Positions 32,247 through 44,250 are shown, counted from the stretch's first letter. The stretch is 64,000 nt of DNA from Craterostigma plantagineum (GCA_027422505.1 JAPQWV010000005.1:14761501-14825500), one strand, 5' to 3'. The notes: generated by a model from the letters alone, not told the origin. Program-made: numbers and translations.

Positions 32247-34255
32247 GTGTTCAATTTGCAATTCAGCGCTGGTTATCTTCGTCTTGTAATCGTCCGGAGT
32301 CCTCAAAGAATACGTGTCAGAGTTGCATATGCGAAAGCGTTTGCATGTGTGTTCTTCTTCAATCACATCCTCCAATGTCTTGTCTTGTGACCTTTTCTTT
32401 AAAAGATCTTCAAGCTAACCGTCTCTTGAACTTCTCTTCTCTTAAGTGTTCAAGCAGCTTGTTGGATCATCTCATTTGTGTTCGATCTCTCCCTTGGATA
32501 GTCACAACTCCCCCACGTTTGTTCAACCTTTTGTTGGGATTGAGGAGTTCTCTTTAAATTTGGAGAGACGTACATGAGTCGAATCTTCTCTTTAGGTGTT
32601 CCAGCTCTCCCTTCACTTGTCGCAACTCCCCGTACATTTGTTCAACATTGTGTTGGGATTGGGAGTTTTTCTTTAAACTCGAAGAGCTGTACATGATTCG
32701 GCAGCTTTGATGCTTGAAGTCCATGCTGAAGTTGCTGGCCGTATCATATATTTACGTGTCCGATCTTTTCCTTCAACAATGGCACAATTCCCCCTATATT
32801 TGTTCAATCTTGCTTTGTGATTGGGGTGTTTTCACTTTAAAATCGGAGAGTCGTACTTGAGGCGACAGCTTCAACCGTTGGACTCTATGGTCTTCGCTTG
32901 ATTCTTTGACGACACTTGATCTTTGGCATTTTCTGATCGGTATTGCACTTTCGTCGTGGAGTTGCTCCCATTTTGCTTTGGTACCCCTCCCCCACAAGAT
33001 CGAGCTGGAGAGATCGTCATGCGATGGGTCAAAATGGGGCATCATCTTTGGCAAGAAGATTGCGTTGTCGGGGCAAGATAATGAGTTGATTTGTGGTCAC
33101 GATTACTCTACTTCTCGATGTCAGATTCGTCATCTTCGAAGGAAGTTGTCTGGTTCGGCCTCGAAGAAGCTTATCTGGCTCCAGAAGAAGGTAAGCGTGG
33201 AGTGTGTTTTCTGACAATGTGTTTGGGCTCCTTTAGATTATTCATTCAATTGCATGAGAGTCCGGCTTCAGAGTCGTTGGCGTGGAAGAAATAGTGGATA
33301 CTCAGGTTAGTCTTCTCCTTCACTGGAGTTTAAACATGGTGAATCTTCTTCTTCACGGCTTCAGATTCATCATCGCCGAAGGAAGTTGTCTGGTTCGGCC
33401 TCGACGAAGCTCGTCTGGCTCCCGATGAAGGTGTACGTGGGGTGTGTTTTAAGTTGTACCTATGCTCCTTTGGAATGTTCCATTCAAATGCCGTAGAGCC
33501 CGGTTTCAGAGTGGTACGCTCGGCGGAAATTTGGTGGGTGGTCCGACCTGTTTATTTGTACATATCCCCTTCTCCCTCTCATGGCGATTCGTATGAACGA
33601 GATCGGCATGCTTGTATATAAGGCTAAGACACAAATGACAGATAGGGTAACAACAAGACGGAGCCACTAAGGCAATCCGTAAACATGGCTTCAGAGACAA
33701 ACTCAAACGTGGCCTGTGAGAACAGGACTTGATGAACCGGGGCCACATAGGCAGCCCGTTAACATTGTTCTTGAGACTAGCTCGAAGACGATGGCCTAAA
33801 CCACTGTTGTTTTGATGTTGCAATGGTAGGACTTCCTTCCGATCATCGAAGCATTTCTTTGAATGACATGTCTACGGAAGGTCTGATCTGGTCACGAAGT
33901 CCAGATAAGAAAAGGTGTATGTGTTATAAAAATAATATAAAACATTAAGGTAGTAAAGACATCTAGACTCGATGTGTTCAAGAAAGTTCAGTGGTGTGGG
34001 GCTGACTACCACTTAGTTCAATATCTCCTACTTCCAAGTGAAGCAGTGATAGATTACGTGGCTCCCCGTGATTTGATGAAACATCGGTCTATTGGGAGAT
34101 CGATGAGTGGGTAAGTCTCAGTTGTGCATGCGCCATTGGACCAAATGAGGCGACTTCTACCCGGGAGCTAATAAAATTAACACCTGTACCTATGGGGGTT
34201 GGTCCGAGTAATTTGGGAGCTAAGGGAATTTTGTATCTTCCGCTCTTCGGTCTTA
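32247..34255. other. Non-coding interior of element 2, left part
   Basis: Contains two copies (about 33115-33210, 33365-33440) of a segment also present in element 1. Runs of similar phrases (CTCCCCxxTTTGTTCAAC, about 32505-32820) suggest internal repetition. No retroelement protein domain recognised. Confidence 0.6.
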
Positions 34256-34552
34256 TCAAGATTTTCCAAATATGGGTAGCTTTATGAGTTTGAGATCGTC
34301 AGTAACACTCGGCTGTATTCCGGGGTTAGGTTCAGTTTGGTCTGACTGAACCATGGGAACTTGAAATCCATACATCCGGTATGAAGTGATGCTTGCTGCT
34401 TGATTTTGGTAAGCAGTTTGGAGCATGTCTGTTGAGGTCATTGCCGAGTTAGCACTAGAAGCCACAGTCGCCTTTTGGAATTCTTGAGCTTTCGAGAGTT
34501 GCTTGTTTTTTGTTGGAGTCCGTCTTGAAGGTCGAAGTGCTTGAGGGGGCAT
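34256..34552 (-). CDS. Small ORF of unknown function in element 2
   Basis: 98-codon open frame starting MPPQALRPSRRTPTKNKQLS, basic then Ser/Thr/Gln-rich, no recognised domain. It sits about 1.1 kb downstream of the primer site, where gag would begin, so it could be a relic of a gag start. The corresponding region of element 1 is not open over this length. Weak evidence for a real protein. Confidence 0.25.
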   Translation of the reverse strand: MPPQALRPSRRTPTKNKQLSKAQEFQKATVASSANSAMTSTDMLQTAYQNQAASITSYRMYGFQVPMVQSDQTEPNPGIQPSVTDDLKLIKLPIFGKS

Positions 34553-35249
34553 TTTCTTTCTTTGTTACCTATATATATTTGTATTATCGTCTTAATAATG
34601 TAATAGTATAGTATATATTATCGTCTTAATAATGTAATAGTATATATATTATATATATATATATATATACATTTTGTTCCTCCCCCTCAAATCATGCTTC
34701 TTAGAACTGAATTACTCTCCCTCAACACATGCAAATACGGATCAAATTTATCTTTCGAATCTCTTTCCCTAAGTTCACGTATTTTAGTTCACTCCCCCAA
34801 AAAATATTTAATAATCTCTCCCTTTAACACAAATATAGGAGTTGCTTCTCTTTAAAAATAAAGAGCTGCTCCCCCTCAAATTTAGCTCAATTAAAAGAAT
34901 GGTATTTATCAGTTGATCACGGCATATGCGTTGTCTAATTCCAAATCTTGCTGGAAGATGCATACTCAAAATGTACCATTTAAAGATATAGGCATTTATC
35001 AATTCAGCTTATATGCATACGTTAAAGTTAAGCTTGAAAATTCTATAAGTTGTATGCATAATGAAAATATACCTATAATAGGGTATTTATGCATTTCAGC
35101 TCATGTTTGCATGCGAAAATTTGGAATTTAAAGTCTTTTTGAAGCATGCGTAACTATAATGTACCCTATTGTTATCAAGGTAGGCAAATTGTGTTTACAA
35201 CTTGATATGCATGCAAAAATTACAAAAGGTAGAATTTACCTACGTTTGG
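34553..35249. other. AT-rich leader of element 2
   Basis: AT-rich with a TA microsatellite at about 34640-34670 and repeated CTCCCCCTCAA phrases. No coding signal. Confidence 0.55.
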
Positions 35250-35395
35250 TTGCTCGCATCGCTAACCAGTCGTGTCTGTGGAGCAGCCCGAGATACCATA
35301 CACGCTGGGAGGTGTGGTTGCTAGCATTTCTTACCAGTTATGTATGTGGAGCAACCCGAGATACCATTCATGCTGGGAGGTGTAGTTGTTCACTA
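35250..35395 (-). repeat. Protease-derived tandem repeat in element 2
   Basis: Two units (GTGGAGCAGCCC at about 35278 and GTGGAGCAACCC at about 35346; 68-bp spacing) matching those in element 1. Read on the minus strand they resemble the Copia protease active site with about five bases missing at the catalytic Asp-Ser. Confidence 0.7.
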
Positions 35396-35623
35396 GGTGT
35401 TTTTGAAGAATTTCAAAGTAGGATACCGAGTTTATAAAATGAGGAGTTCGAAGACGTGTGGTGCTGTAGTTTCGAAGATTTCAAAGTGTTGTGCCAAAAA
35501 TCCCGTATGCGAAAATGATTTTCTAAGATGTATGTCTTCGAAAGAATTTGAAGTCTTTGAGTCGCAAATTGGAATTTGGGTTGGCCCGCGATTGAGCTGT
35601 GGTTCTCGAACTGAAGAGGGTTT

Positions 35624-35635
35624 GCTCTGATACCA
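35624..35635 (-). other. Primer-binding site of element 2
   Basis: Minus strand TGGTATCAGAGC just inside the LTR at 35638, complementary to initiator Met-tRNA. Confidence 0.92.
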
Positions 35636-35637
35636 CT

Positions 35638-35981
35638 TGTAGGTCCTAGATTATCCAACCAAACTAATGAAGAATGATTTTACCACTTTTTGTGAATGGA
35701 AGAAGTGAAATGCGTGTGGTGCGTGTGTGCGTGTTCGTGAGAATAGTGGGAGCTTTTCTCAAATTTTATTTCTCTATATTTCTTCACACACACAAGACAA
35801 CCCTAACGTGTTAGGGTTTTTAGCACTTATACCACATGTGTTGGTAAATAGTGCTTGGGCTTCTTGAAAGCCCATTACAAATAAGCTCACTGGGCTTTAC
35901 AAATAAAAGCCCAGCTCACTTAAATAAAATTACAAAGCAAAGATAAAATAATTAATTGAACACAATAAATAATTCCTAACA
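35638..35981 (-). repeat. 5' LTR of element 2
   Basis: 344 bp, partner of 31897-32234, followed by target duplication ATCTT. Confidence 0.92.
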
Positions 35982-35986
35982 ATCTT

Positions 35987-36591
35987 ATATGTGCATGACT
36001 TGATTTTTTGGTATAAAAAATTTTGAAACCTTTGAAAATTGGCACGAATTTTTTTTTCAAAAAAAAAATTGTGTTTCTTATCGATCGAAGGGTGATTTCA
36101 TGTTAGAAATCTTGTGAGTAATTAGGATAAATATGCGTCTTGACCTCTTTCTTACATGACGAACTTAGCGATACTTGAGTGATTCGTACACATAACCCTA
36201 TTTTTGTTAGATTTTTGAGCCTACGAGCTTTTTGTTCATTTCTTTGGTTGTGTGAATCATCCTTAATTTATTTCTCTTCTGAACTTGCTTGTGTATTACG
36301 TTTTGAAACTACTTGTGATTGCGTGAAAATGAGGAAGGCATTAGGAATTCAGTCCATAGCCAAAGTATCCAACCACGACTGATCACCGTAGTTATCCACT
36401 TTGAGCCTGAGTCTTTTATTTGTGAAATCTGATTATAAATTGCCGACCCTGATTAAGCCTTCAGACATAAACCCATTGGAGCGATAGTATAAGTGGAGGT
36501 CGAGTGCCGGACTTCAGAAGCGCAAAAGAACCCTTCCTCCGATAATAAGGGCTTGGTAAAAAACGATGAATGCAAAAGAACGGAAGTAATG
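35987..36591 (+). other. Athila-like 3' region, second part
   Basis: Non-coding continuation of 31591-31891 after element 2. No env-like frame survives. It is cut at 36592 by the Tekay-like LTR, so the Athila 3' LTR is not seen here. Confidence 0.55.
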
Positions 36592-37209
36592 TGTAGCGAC
36601 CCTAGCCATCGCTACCATTTCTGACGTCATCCTTAGTGCCTAACGGGGCGATAACTTAAAAGACACATTCAATTGCGTATGAAATTTTTCCTTTTTCATA
36701 CAGGAACATTGTTTATGTGCACGTCAAAGAATACAGTTATACGACAAAAGAATTACTTCGAATCCTATTTACATGCTAAATTCTAGTTACACGGGTTGTG
36801 TACGTTCGCAGCAAAAGAAACCTATGCGCCCGGCCTCACAGGTCGTCATCCACGTACACACCACCCCCAAAAGTCGCCCGGAAGATTCAATAGATTGCCT
36901 TGTCGGCTAGGCGATCACGTACTGTGCTCGCTCGCACCTACAACACACAACGTAAGGGTGAGCTAAAGAGCTCAGTAAGTGGAAACAATATGCATGCAGT
37001 GCACGTGTCCTAACTCGCAGTGACATCCGCGTCAATGCCTTTCTAGACTTCACTTTTCTTTCTCATTCTCTTCCCTTTCATTATTTTCTTTCCTTTCATA
37101 TTCGATCCCTCGGCTTTTCTATCTCGCTATGCAACATCTTAGAGCGCATTTCTATTTAGGACATATACATAAGTGATAGAGCACACATCTTAGAGCTCAT
37201 TTCTATTCG

Positions 37210-37460
37210 TCTCTGTGGCTCCTTTTCAGCCCAACGCAGTCCACTTTCGGGAGGCCCATATGCCTTTTCGGCCCAATGCGACACGCCGTTGAGAGGTAAC
37301 CCTTATTCATCTCTGTGGCTCCTTTTTCAGCCCAACGCGGTCCACCTTTGGGAGGCCCATATTGCCTTTTCGGCCCAATGCGACACGCCGTTGAGAGGTA
37401 ACCCCAATACAGTCCACATTGGGAGGCTATTTATGCCTTTTCAGCCCAATGTGAATCCGA
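37210..37460. repeat. 100-bp tandem repeat in the long LTR
   Basis: Units start TCTCTGTGGCTCC at 37210 and 37310; sub-phrases GCCTTTTCGGCCCAATGCGA and TTTTCAGCCCAA recur to about 37475. Confidence 0.8.
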
Positions 37461-38589
37461 GGGTGCCTTTTCAGCTCAATGCTACCTGATACACGGGTAC
37501 CTCACACTGGTAGTCCAATCCGAGGTTGCCGACGCCCGAGCTTCCCTCAGTGTCGCGTCTTCCCTCGGGTCGCACCCTCCAGGTCGCACATCCCGTCATA
37601 AGGGTATCAACGCACAACATTCAATGGCGCATCATTATTGCCATGATCGCATAGGAGAGCCGTGACTAGTCAACTGAGTCGATAACAGTTGCCCACATCG
37701 GCAACTGTACATCGCTCACAGACGATCCTGACTCCCGCATGCTCTCGTGCCCTATTTTCGTACTAGCGTGCGTGCACGTGATTATGTCGTGAATCATATG
37801 AGTATTCAAGCCATGCCAGGAATCGTAAGTAAAACACATCATATAAAGTACAATCATGGAAACACATAACCACATAATTTTCATGCTTGCACGTAATCAC
37901 ACATAATTTATGCACAGACAAGTTATCTGTTGTAGTTGAGTGAAGTCTCCACTTACCTGGCGTCCGTAGATTAACTGCTACCTGACCCGTGAATTCTCCT
38001 AACTTCGGTCCTTGAGTACAAAGTTATAGTATCAGTATACTATCGAAATTGTTTAACTATTTAAAGTCTTGAATTTCCTAAGCAGTGATAAGTTGATTAT
38101 GGACTTGTGTTAGACCTGTGACTACTTATAAAAATTTTCCTCAGTTACACCGACTCGTGAACTATTCATGGCTCGTTAATTAACCTAGCCTTATACGATT
38201 CGTAAACTTATATGGTTCACAAAACTCGTATGACCTGCGAACCTACTTCGCGAACTTAGTTAGTCCGTGAAGCATACGAAATTCGACCTTAAGCTATTTG
38301 TTATTCGGTCTGGTGAATTTCCTAATATTTTGTCCTTTAAACCTGAAAAGGCTATAAAGTCAGTCTATAAATTATATTAATTAACTACGTAAAATTTTCG
38401 TTCCAAAATTCCATCAAATACGACGTCTGCCTATACCGAAAACTGACCCCGAAAACATCGATAGGCAAATTATGATCGGGCGTTGAAAGAGCCTATGCTC
38501 ATTGGAATTAGAATATTTTTCTTATTAAATGGTGCGAAAATATTTTTCCTAAAAATGCGATAGTTTTATTTTATTTTTATTTTTTATAA

Positions 38590-39190
38590 CTTAAAACGAT
38601 TTTATGTAAGGGGTTCAATTCGCCAAGTGTATTCACTATCGGTTCGCGAATCGTGTGTGTGGCCCATGAAATGCTCCTAATTTGCAAAATACAATGGATT
38701 CGCCAAATAGGACCCGCGAAATGGTTTGAGTTCGCAATCCTCTTCAGCCCGCAAAACCTCCATGGATTCGCAAAGTTGGAGCCATGTGAGTTCGCAAAAT
38801 CCTAGCGGCTTAGGGTTCGCGAAGTGCACCTCATCCGTGGATTCGCCAAATAGACTCAATTCGCGAAACCCTAAATTCACCAAATTCTCTTCTTAGTTCG
38901 CAAGTAGGTTTTGCGGCTTCTTAACTTCGCGGCTTGTGTGGACTCGCTGGATGGATTCGCAAAGTGCATGAGTTCGCCAATTGCGTGGATTCGCGGAATA
39001 GCCGAGCCAAGTTCTTCCGATTCGCAAAACGACCCGCCAAACCTTGAGCCCGTAAAACGTCTTCAATTCGCCAAGTGAACGCGACCCGTGAAATTGACGA
39101 GTTCGCGGCTTACGATTCGCGAAATACCACTTCGTGAAATTCTTATTTCACGAATCCTATCTTCCTAAAACACTTTTCAATTCGTGATAC
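38590..39190. repeat. TTCGCGAA-type motif array in the long LTR
   Basis: Over about 600 bp, variants of TTCGCAAA, TTCGCCAA, TTCGCGAA and CCCGCGAAA recur every 15-30 bp, many preceded by GGA or GA. TTCGCGAA is a perfect palindrome. Confidence 0.75.
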
Positions 39191-39985
39191 GCTGGTTTTT
39201 AAGGATTAAAAAGCTATTTTCCTAAGAACTCGTTGAAGACCGTATGAACTTCTTAAGGTCCTAAAATCCGAACTTAACATTTATGCACTCTTACACTTAT
39301 TTTCCTGTCTAAACGTCCCTAAATTATGTTAAAATCCTAGACTAAGGTTAAAACACCTTCGAGAATTAAGGTCGTACAACTCCTAACACATGATACATGT
39401 ATTTTCGTGCCCTAGCCTGCCAAGGTACATTATTTCTTAAATAAGAACACGAAAATTGGGTGGGAGCTTATACCAGTTCGAACTTGGGCGATTTTCTACT
39501 CGGCACTTCCTTCTCCGTTGCTTCAGCTTTCGTTGTTTTCCTTTCTATGGGGTTTGTGGACTTGAAATGGTTTTTAGGTGAGGTTTAAGTGGTTCAAGCT
39601 CAAGTAACGAAAATATCCCCTATTTTAAGGAAGTTTTGTCTCCATAGTCACCCCTATGTTCATTGGGCCTCATATTCTAATTCTAGCCCACTAGAGATTT
39701 TAAATCGAATTTTCACTCATGGCCCAATTTCCTTATGGGCCTATTTTCGAAAATCCCAATTAAATTGGAAGCCATATGGCCCAAATTAATTTCACCAAAT
39801 TTCCTTAGTCACGTAGGCACGTCACGTGATCACCGATTAAATGCACAATTTCACGAGACAATTAGGCACTCATTTCAACAAATAATTTACACGAGCACAG
39901 AATAATTGTACGAAATGCGCATACTTGCATCCCATATTTACGCAAATTTGTGGGCCATAATACTTACGATGACTCGAGTGCTACA

Positions 39986-40500
39986 TCCTCCCCCCCCCCC
40001 TAAAAACGATTTCGCCCCCGAAATCTGTCCATTCGGAGCAATACGGGGTAACGACCTCTTATCTCATCCCCACGTATCTAACTCACTTCCTTTACCAATC
40101 AGTTCCACCCTAACGGTTTCACTAGGTGAATTTCTTAATTCCTAAGTCGCTGCATTTCCTACGTCAAACATCACTATAGAACTTTCTCATAACCTAGATC
40201 TGGGTCCTAGCTATTGATGGGGAACTCATTTCTAAATTCGTGGCTCGGGTCGGTGATACGTTTTCCTAAGGTTGGGGTGTGAAGGTCATTGGGAATTGGC
40301 GGCAACGATGCGGGTATCTCCAGCCGACATGCTATTTCGTTCGATTTCTAATTACTCCTCATGAACGTCCGATCGTCTACTGAGAGCTTCGATGGTTCGT
40401 ATATCTGATCTGCTTAGCTTTTATGTCTGTTGTGGGCCACACGTTTTCTTTTGTGTGTTGTCGCCATGACCTCCGCCATCTCTCGCTCCCAAATCTGGAC
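39986..40500 (-). mobile_element. Polypurine tract and stub of Tekay-like interior
   Basis: The minus strand reads a long G tract (TTTTTAGG...GGAGGA) before the LTR, preceded by TTCGGGGGCGAAATCG, the usual end of chromovirus pol. The remaining few hundred bases have only broken frames. The rest of the element is missing. Confidence 0.65.
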
Positions 40501-40620
40501 TTAATTTTGTCCTCCTAGAATAAGAGAGAAAAAAATACTCATAAATAATACTAATAATAATAACAATAAATAGAAAAAATAATAAGAATAAAAATAATAG
40601 TAATAATAAAAATACTCGTA

Positions 40621-40667
<47 letters not shown>

Positions 40668-40782
40668 TAATAGTACTAATAATAACTGACACACAATAAG
40701 AGTAATAACAATAATAATACTAATAAAAATAATGATAATAATAGCTAGAATAATAAACTAAAGTTTTCCAAATATCAATAGT
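40501..40782. repeat. AT-rich microsatellite region with (TAA)n
   Basis: Imperfect TAA/ATA repeats, with a pure run at about 40619-40665. Confidence 0.9.
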
Positions 40783-40800
40783 TCCCCGGCAACGGCGCCA
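40783..40800 (-). other. Primer-binding site, second Athila-like element
   Basis: Minus strand TGGCGCCGTTGCCGGGGA, identical to that at 24133-24150 but in the opposite orientation. Confidence 0.93.
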
Positions 40801-40806
40801 AAAACT

Positions 40807-42541
40807 TGATCCAGCGGATCGAGTAATAAAAATAAAACGAATATTGCAAACTATCCTACGCTCAACAGGCAAGTGTACCTATCGAAAATAGTATAAAAAT
40901 GGCAAGTATTCGAGTATCGAACCCAAAGGAACTATATACTTTAGAAAACCGTCGTTTAAATATCCTAGTAAATATTTTTGGTTTGATACAAATATAAATA
41001 ACGATAAACTAAATAAGCGATAAACACAAAAATAAAAATCTGATAAAATAACAATAACGGAGTTGGGACGATTTATGAAAGCGGACGTATTTGAGACTTG
41101 AATCCCCCTAGCTCGATCGACGACAAACAAGCTATATATTTTAGCTAATTATTAGACCGTGGGGATTCCTATGGTATGTATACGGGTTTCTACGATTGGG
41201 CGAAACTGCGCTTACTCGCTTCGACTTGTAACAACTAATCTACGAATTAAGTAGCTGGGCAAGCTTCCCTAACTACTTAAACGAAGATCGCATTAAAACA
41301 CGATGAATCCCGCTATTAGATTTGACTCTAATCCGACGGGATAGCCCAACCTATATCTAGCGATGGATTTATTCCGCTCGTTTACGAGTGGTCTAATCGT
41401 TAGCCCATCTCTCGAGCGTAGCTTACGATTTGCCCAAAAACTATCTTAATCACATAGACATAATCAAAATAATATCATAATTCGTAAACGAGTCGTAATA
41501 ATAGCCAAAACAATAATACTTTTAAACACATACGATATCGCTAGGGTTCATCTTTATCTCAAATACTACGAGATTAGCTACTCATACGAAACACCAACAC
41601 GACAAGAAACATAAACAACAACAAGAAATTCATAATTTCTTCCCTGAATTTCGCCTTTGTGGTTGATCCTTCGTTGATGACTTTTGTCGAGCAGATGGTG
41701 GGCGACCAACTTCAACCTTTTCCTTGCCCTTCTTTTGTACTTCTCGCTTGCTGCTCCTCCTACGCCCGCAGCCCGTCACAGCCGCAGCAGCCCACGAGTC
41801 AGCCCGCTACGTCCGTCTGTCGGTCTCAGCTGCAGTCCCGGCCCGTGCTCGGCTCAGATCTGCCCTTGGTCAGTCCCCGTGCACCCGCTCACAGCTCAAT
41901 CTGTCGCAGCTCCTCGCCTTCGCTTCACAGTCCACGGATCAGCCCTGCGAACAATGTGCTCAAACTCTCCTCAGCCGTATATGATTTTATCTAATGGCCT
42001 GGAGGATGTCGATTATTCAGAGGGCTCTTTGGAGTGGCTTTTTCTTATGCGTCGTTTCCCCCCTTGTGCTCGTTTCCGTCGCTTTATTTAAAGATGATGA
42101 AGGGGAGACAAAATCGTTGTTTGGCTGCTCCAAGAACGGCGTGGGATTGCATTTCTCCTTGAGCCGTGAGTTTCTACTTTTTTTCTTCACCTTTGTGTGC
42201 GTGTGTCTGCTTGTGGGTCTCCATTCTTCGTTTGTGCGTGTGTGAGCATGTGTGTGTATTGTGTATCTATTGTATAATTGTGTGGGCTTGGACTTTTTTT
42301 GTGGGCTGCAACTTATGGGCTGAATTTTACTCTTCGGCCCAATTGTATTTGGACCGATATTTGGTTCGACGGTTCCTCAATAATTCAACCCCGAATATTC
42401 CCGGTTGTAGTTCTTCTCCCAAATATCTGTCAAAAATTAAATATAAACATATACGTATGATATTCGAGGAAAATTCAAATAAATAACAACCGATATTACG
42501 CTTTTACGGGGTATAAAACACGATATAAATTTCATTTATCA
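40807..42541 (-). repeat. Athila-like 5' LTR, minus strand
   Basis: About 1.73 kb, starting TGATAAATGAA on the minus strand and ending before the primer site. Its primer-side half matches the LTR at 22450-24126. The far half (41650-42500) is GC-richer with overlapping open frames that look like by-products. No coding region of this element survives to its left. It is inserted in the Copia gag that begins at 42542. Confidence 0.78.
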
Positions 42542-43257
42542 ATAGCCTTTCATCGGCTAAAGGAATGTGGGATGAACTGCATAGGATGATGCATAGGACG
42601 GAAGTTGGCATAAAGGCCAAAAAGGCGAACATTCTCACCGCTTACGACTCCTTCAAAGCAAAGCCTGAGGAGAGTCTATACGAGATCTACCAAAGATACC
42701 TCACTCTTCTCAACGAGATGAGGAAGATAGAGATCACGAAGACCAACATGGAGACAAATATCAGATTTCTATCTTCTCTGCCCGCGGAATGGAAGAAAAT
42801 ATCCACTCAGATTCGACAAAATAAAGATCTAGAGGAGTTGGATGTCCATGTCGTGTTTGACAATCTCGCACAGCATGAGGATGATATAAGCGAGATTCTC
42901 AAGGAGCAGAAAGGCAAACAGAACGAAGACACTTTTGACTTAGTCTCGGAGAAGAGGAGCTCAAGAACAAGAAAGGAAAAGACCGTTAGGCCTCCTTCAC
43001 CTTCAGAGTCGGAAGAAGAGTCGGACTCCGACGTTGAGCCAAATCTGAAAGCACTAGGAAAGCAATTAGCTCTCATAGGACAAATGATGAGCAAGAATTA
43101 CTTCAAGAAGAAGTCGTCAACCTCAGCCAACCGACTTCGGACTACAAGCTTTAAAAACAAAGAACGTGCACCAGAGAGCTCCGATGTCAAGAATCCTAAG
43201 GAGGCTAACAAGTGCTTCAACTGTGGCAAGCCAGGTCACTTCGCCAGAGAGTGCACT
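42542..43257 (+). pseudogene. Copia gag fragment, plus strand
   Basis: An unbroken gag stretch reads from SSAKGMWDELHRMM through ESLYEIYQRYLTLLNEM, RFLSSLPAEWKKISTQIRQN and NLAQHEDDISEILKEQKGKQ, a basic/acidic linker, and the zinc knuckle CFNCGKPGHFAREC at about 43215-43256. It is cut on the left by the Athila LTR and on the right, just after the knuckle, by a DNA-transposon-like sequence. The open frame running on to 43491 is not gag. It is the best preserved gag copy in the window, but lacks both ends. Confidence 0.9.
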
Positions 43258-43440
43258 CTTCTTAGTTTGGTACCGAACATAAAAAAAAAAAAACCCGAAC
43301 CCGAAAGTCGGGTACCCGTCGGGTACCCGATATTTATCGGGTCGGGGTCGGGTATTGAAACACAAACCCGCACATGTCGGGTACCCGACCCGACAAACCC
43401 GATACCCGAAAAACGCAACCCGATCCCACCCCTACGTCTT
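43258..43440. mobile_element. hAT-like terminal fragment rich in CGGGTACCCG
   Basis: Dense CCCGACCCG/CGGGTACCCG palindromes ending ATCCCACCCCTA. The reverse, TAGGGGTGGGAT, resembles common ends of plant hAT-type MITEs. Only one end is recognisable. Confidence 0.5.
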
Positions 43441-43469
43441 TTAAGAATGTTTAATATTATTATATTGAT

Positions 43470-43570
43470 TGTTTGTGGTAGTTTTTGCTAAAAAAGGAAA
43501 TGTACAAAAGATAGTAGGACGCCCGATATAGTAAAATGTACAAAAATTATTGGGACGGAGGGAGTATTAA
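43470..43570. mobile_element. Stowaway-like MITE end
   Basis: GGGACGGAGGGAGTA at about 43554-43568 is the signature terminus of Stowaway (Tc1/mariner) MITEs. Related phrases (AATGTACAAAA twice) precede it. The opposite end was not found, so it is partial. Confidence 0.65.
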
Positions 43571-43621
43571 TTACATGGAATAAATTATTAATTAAGTCGT
43601 TTTAACCAATGGCACATTTAG

Positions 43622-44250
43622 AATTGTCAAATAGGCCCGTGGGCTAGCCCGGCTGTGAATAGGCCCGCCACTATTAAAAATATTTATACATATATCTATA
43701 TATATATATATATGTAGAGTAATGTTATGGTGCTCACCTTGCGTGAGCACCTTCATGAGCACCAACCATATCAATGCGCCAAATCAGCATACAATGGTAT
43801 CTTTTATTGATCTATAACCTACACATGGGATTACTGAACCCGTCGAGGGTTGATTTGGCATGTTGACGTGGCGCAAAAAATGCCACACAACAGGTGCCCA
43901 CGGATGGTGCTCACGCAAGGTGAGCAGCATATATATTAATAATAGATGTGTAAAAAATTATATAAGTTTTTTCTATTTTTAATACAATTTTAAGTGGAAT
44001 TAGTTTAATAAAATAAACATATTATATTAAAGAGATAGCGTTAAATTACAAATAGTTTCAAACTAAAAATTCTTCTTTTTTATTTTTCCTCTTTTTTAAA
44101 TTTTTTTCTCTTTTTTTATTTTATTTCTGGCGGGCAAAGCCTGCCTGGCCCGCGGCACGCCCAAGGGGCGGGCGGGCGCCTATCCGTGCCCGCCCCGCCA
44201 ATTGGCAGGTAACGGGCCGGCCCGCCCCAGGGGCCCGTTTGACAGATCTA
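43622..44250. mobile_element. hAT-like non-autonomous element
   Basis: The left end has TTGTCAAATAGGCCCGTGGG and the right end, reversed, has CTGTCAAACGGGCCCCTGGG, forming inverted ends around an AT-rich core. A clean 8-bp target duplication was not evident. It contains the MITE at 43727-43930. Confidence 0.55.
43727..43930. mobile_element. MITE with about 24-bp terminal inverted repeats
   Basis: About 204 bp. The left end is ATGGTGCTCACCTTGCGTGA...; the right end, reversed, is ATGCTGCTCACCTTGCGTGA..., one mismatch in about 25. No coding capacity. TA flanks suggest, but do not prove, a TA target duplication. Confidence 0.85.

Larger units (their letters stand above)
31892..35986 (-). mobile_element. 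Non-autonomous Copia-type LTR element 2
   Basis: Complete minus-strand element: target duplication ATCTT (31892-31896 and 35982-35986), LTRs at 31897-32234 and 35638-35981, initiator Met-tRNA primer site beside the right LTR, polypurine tract beside the left. The 3.4-kb interior lacks gag-pol. LTR and interior resemble element 1, including the protease-derived repeats, but the LTR pair has more differences and a 6-bp length difference, so it is older. It is inserted in the 3' region of the Athila-like element. Confidence 0.93.
36592..39985 (-). repeat. Very long Tekay/Del-like Gypsy LTR
   Basis: 3.39-kb block with TGTAGC...GCTACA inverted ends. A strong polypurine tract lies immediately to its right on the minus strand, so this is the 3' LTR of a minus-strand element. 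The phrase AACGTAAGGGTGAGC...CTCAGTAAGTGG (about 36948-36982) is typical of plant Tekay/Del LTRs. It contains a 100-bp tandem repeat (37210-37405) and a dense TTCGCGAA-type motif array (38590-39190). No genes. Confidence 0.7.

Noticed and set aside
37289..38883. Several 60-70 codon frames in the long LTR
   Set aside because: They follow tandem repeats and motif arrays; no domain or start context.
41659..42245. Overlapping 80-135 codon frames that could be taken for a small gene
   Set aside because: Three overlapping frames in one GC-rich stretch of an Athila-like LTR; Ser/Pro/Arg-rich with no known motif.
42565..43491. A 308-residue novel gag fusion protein
   Set aside because: The C-terminal third is translated transposon end (CGGGTACCCG repeats), not a conserved domain.
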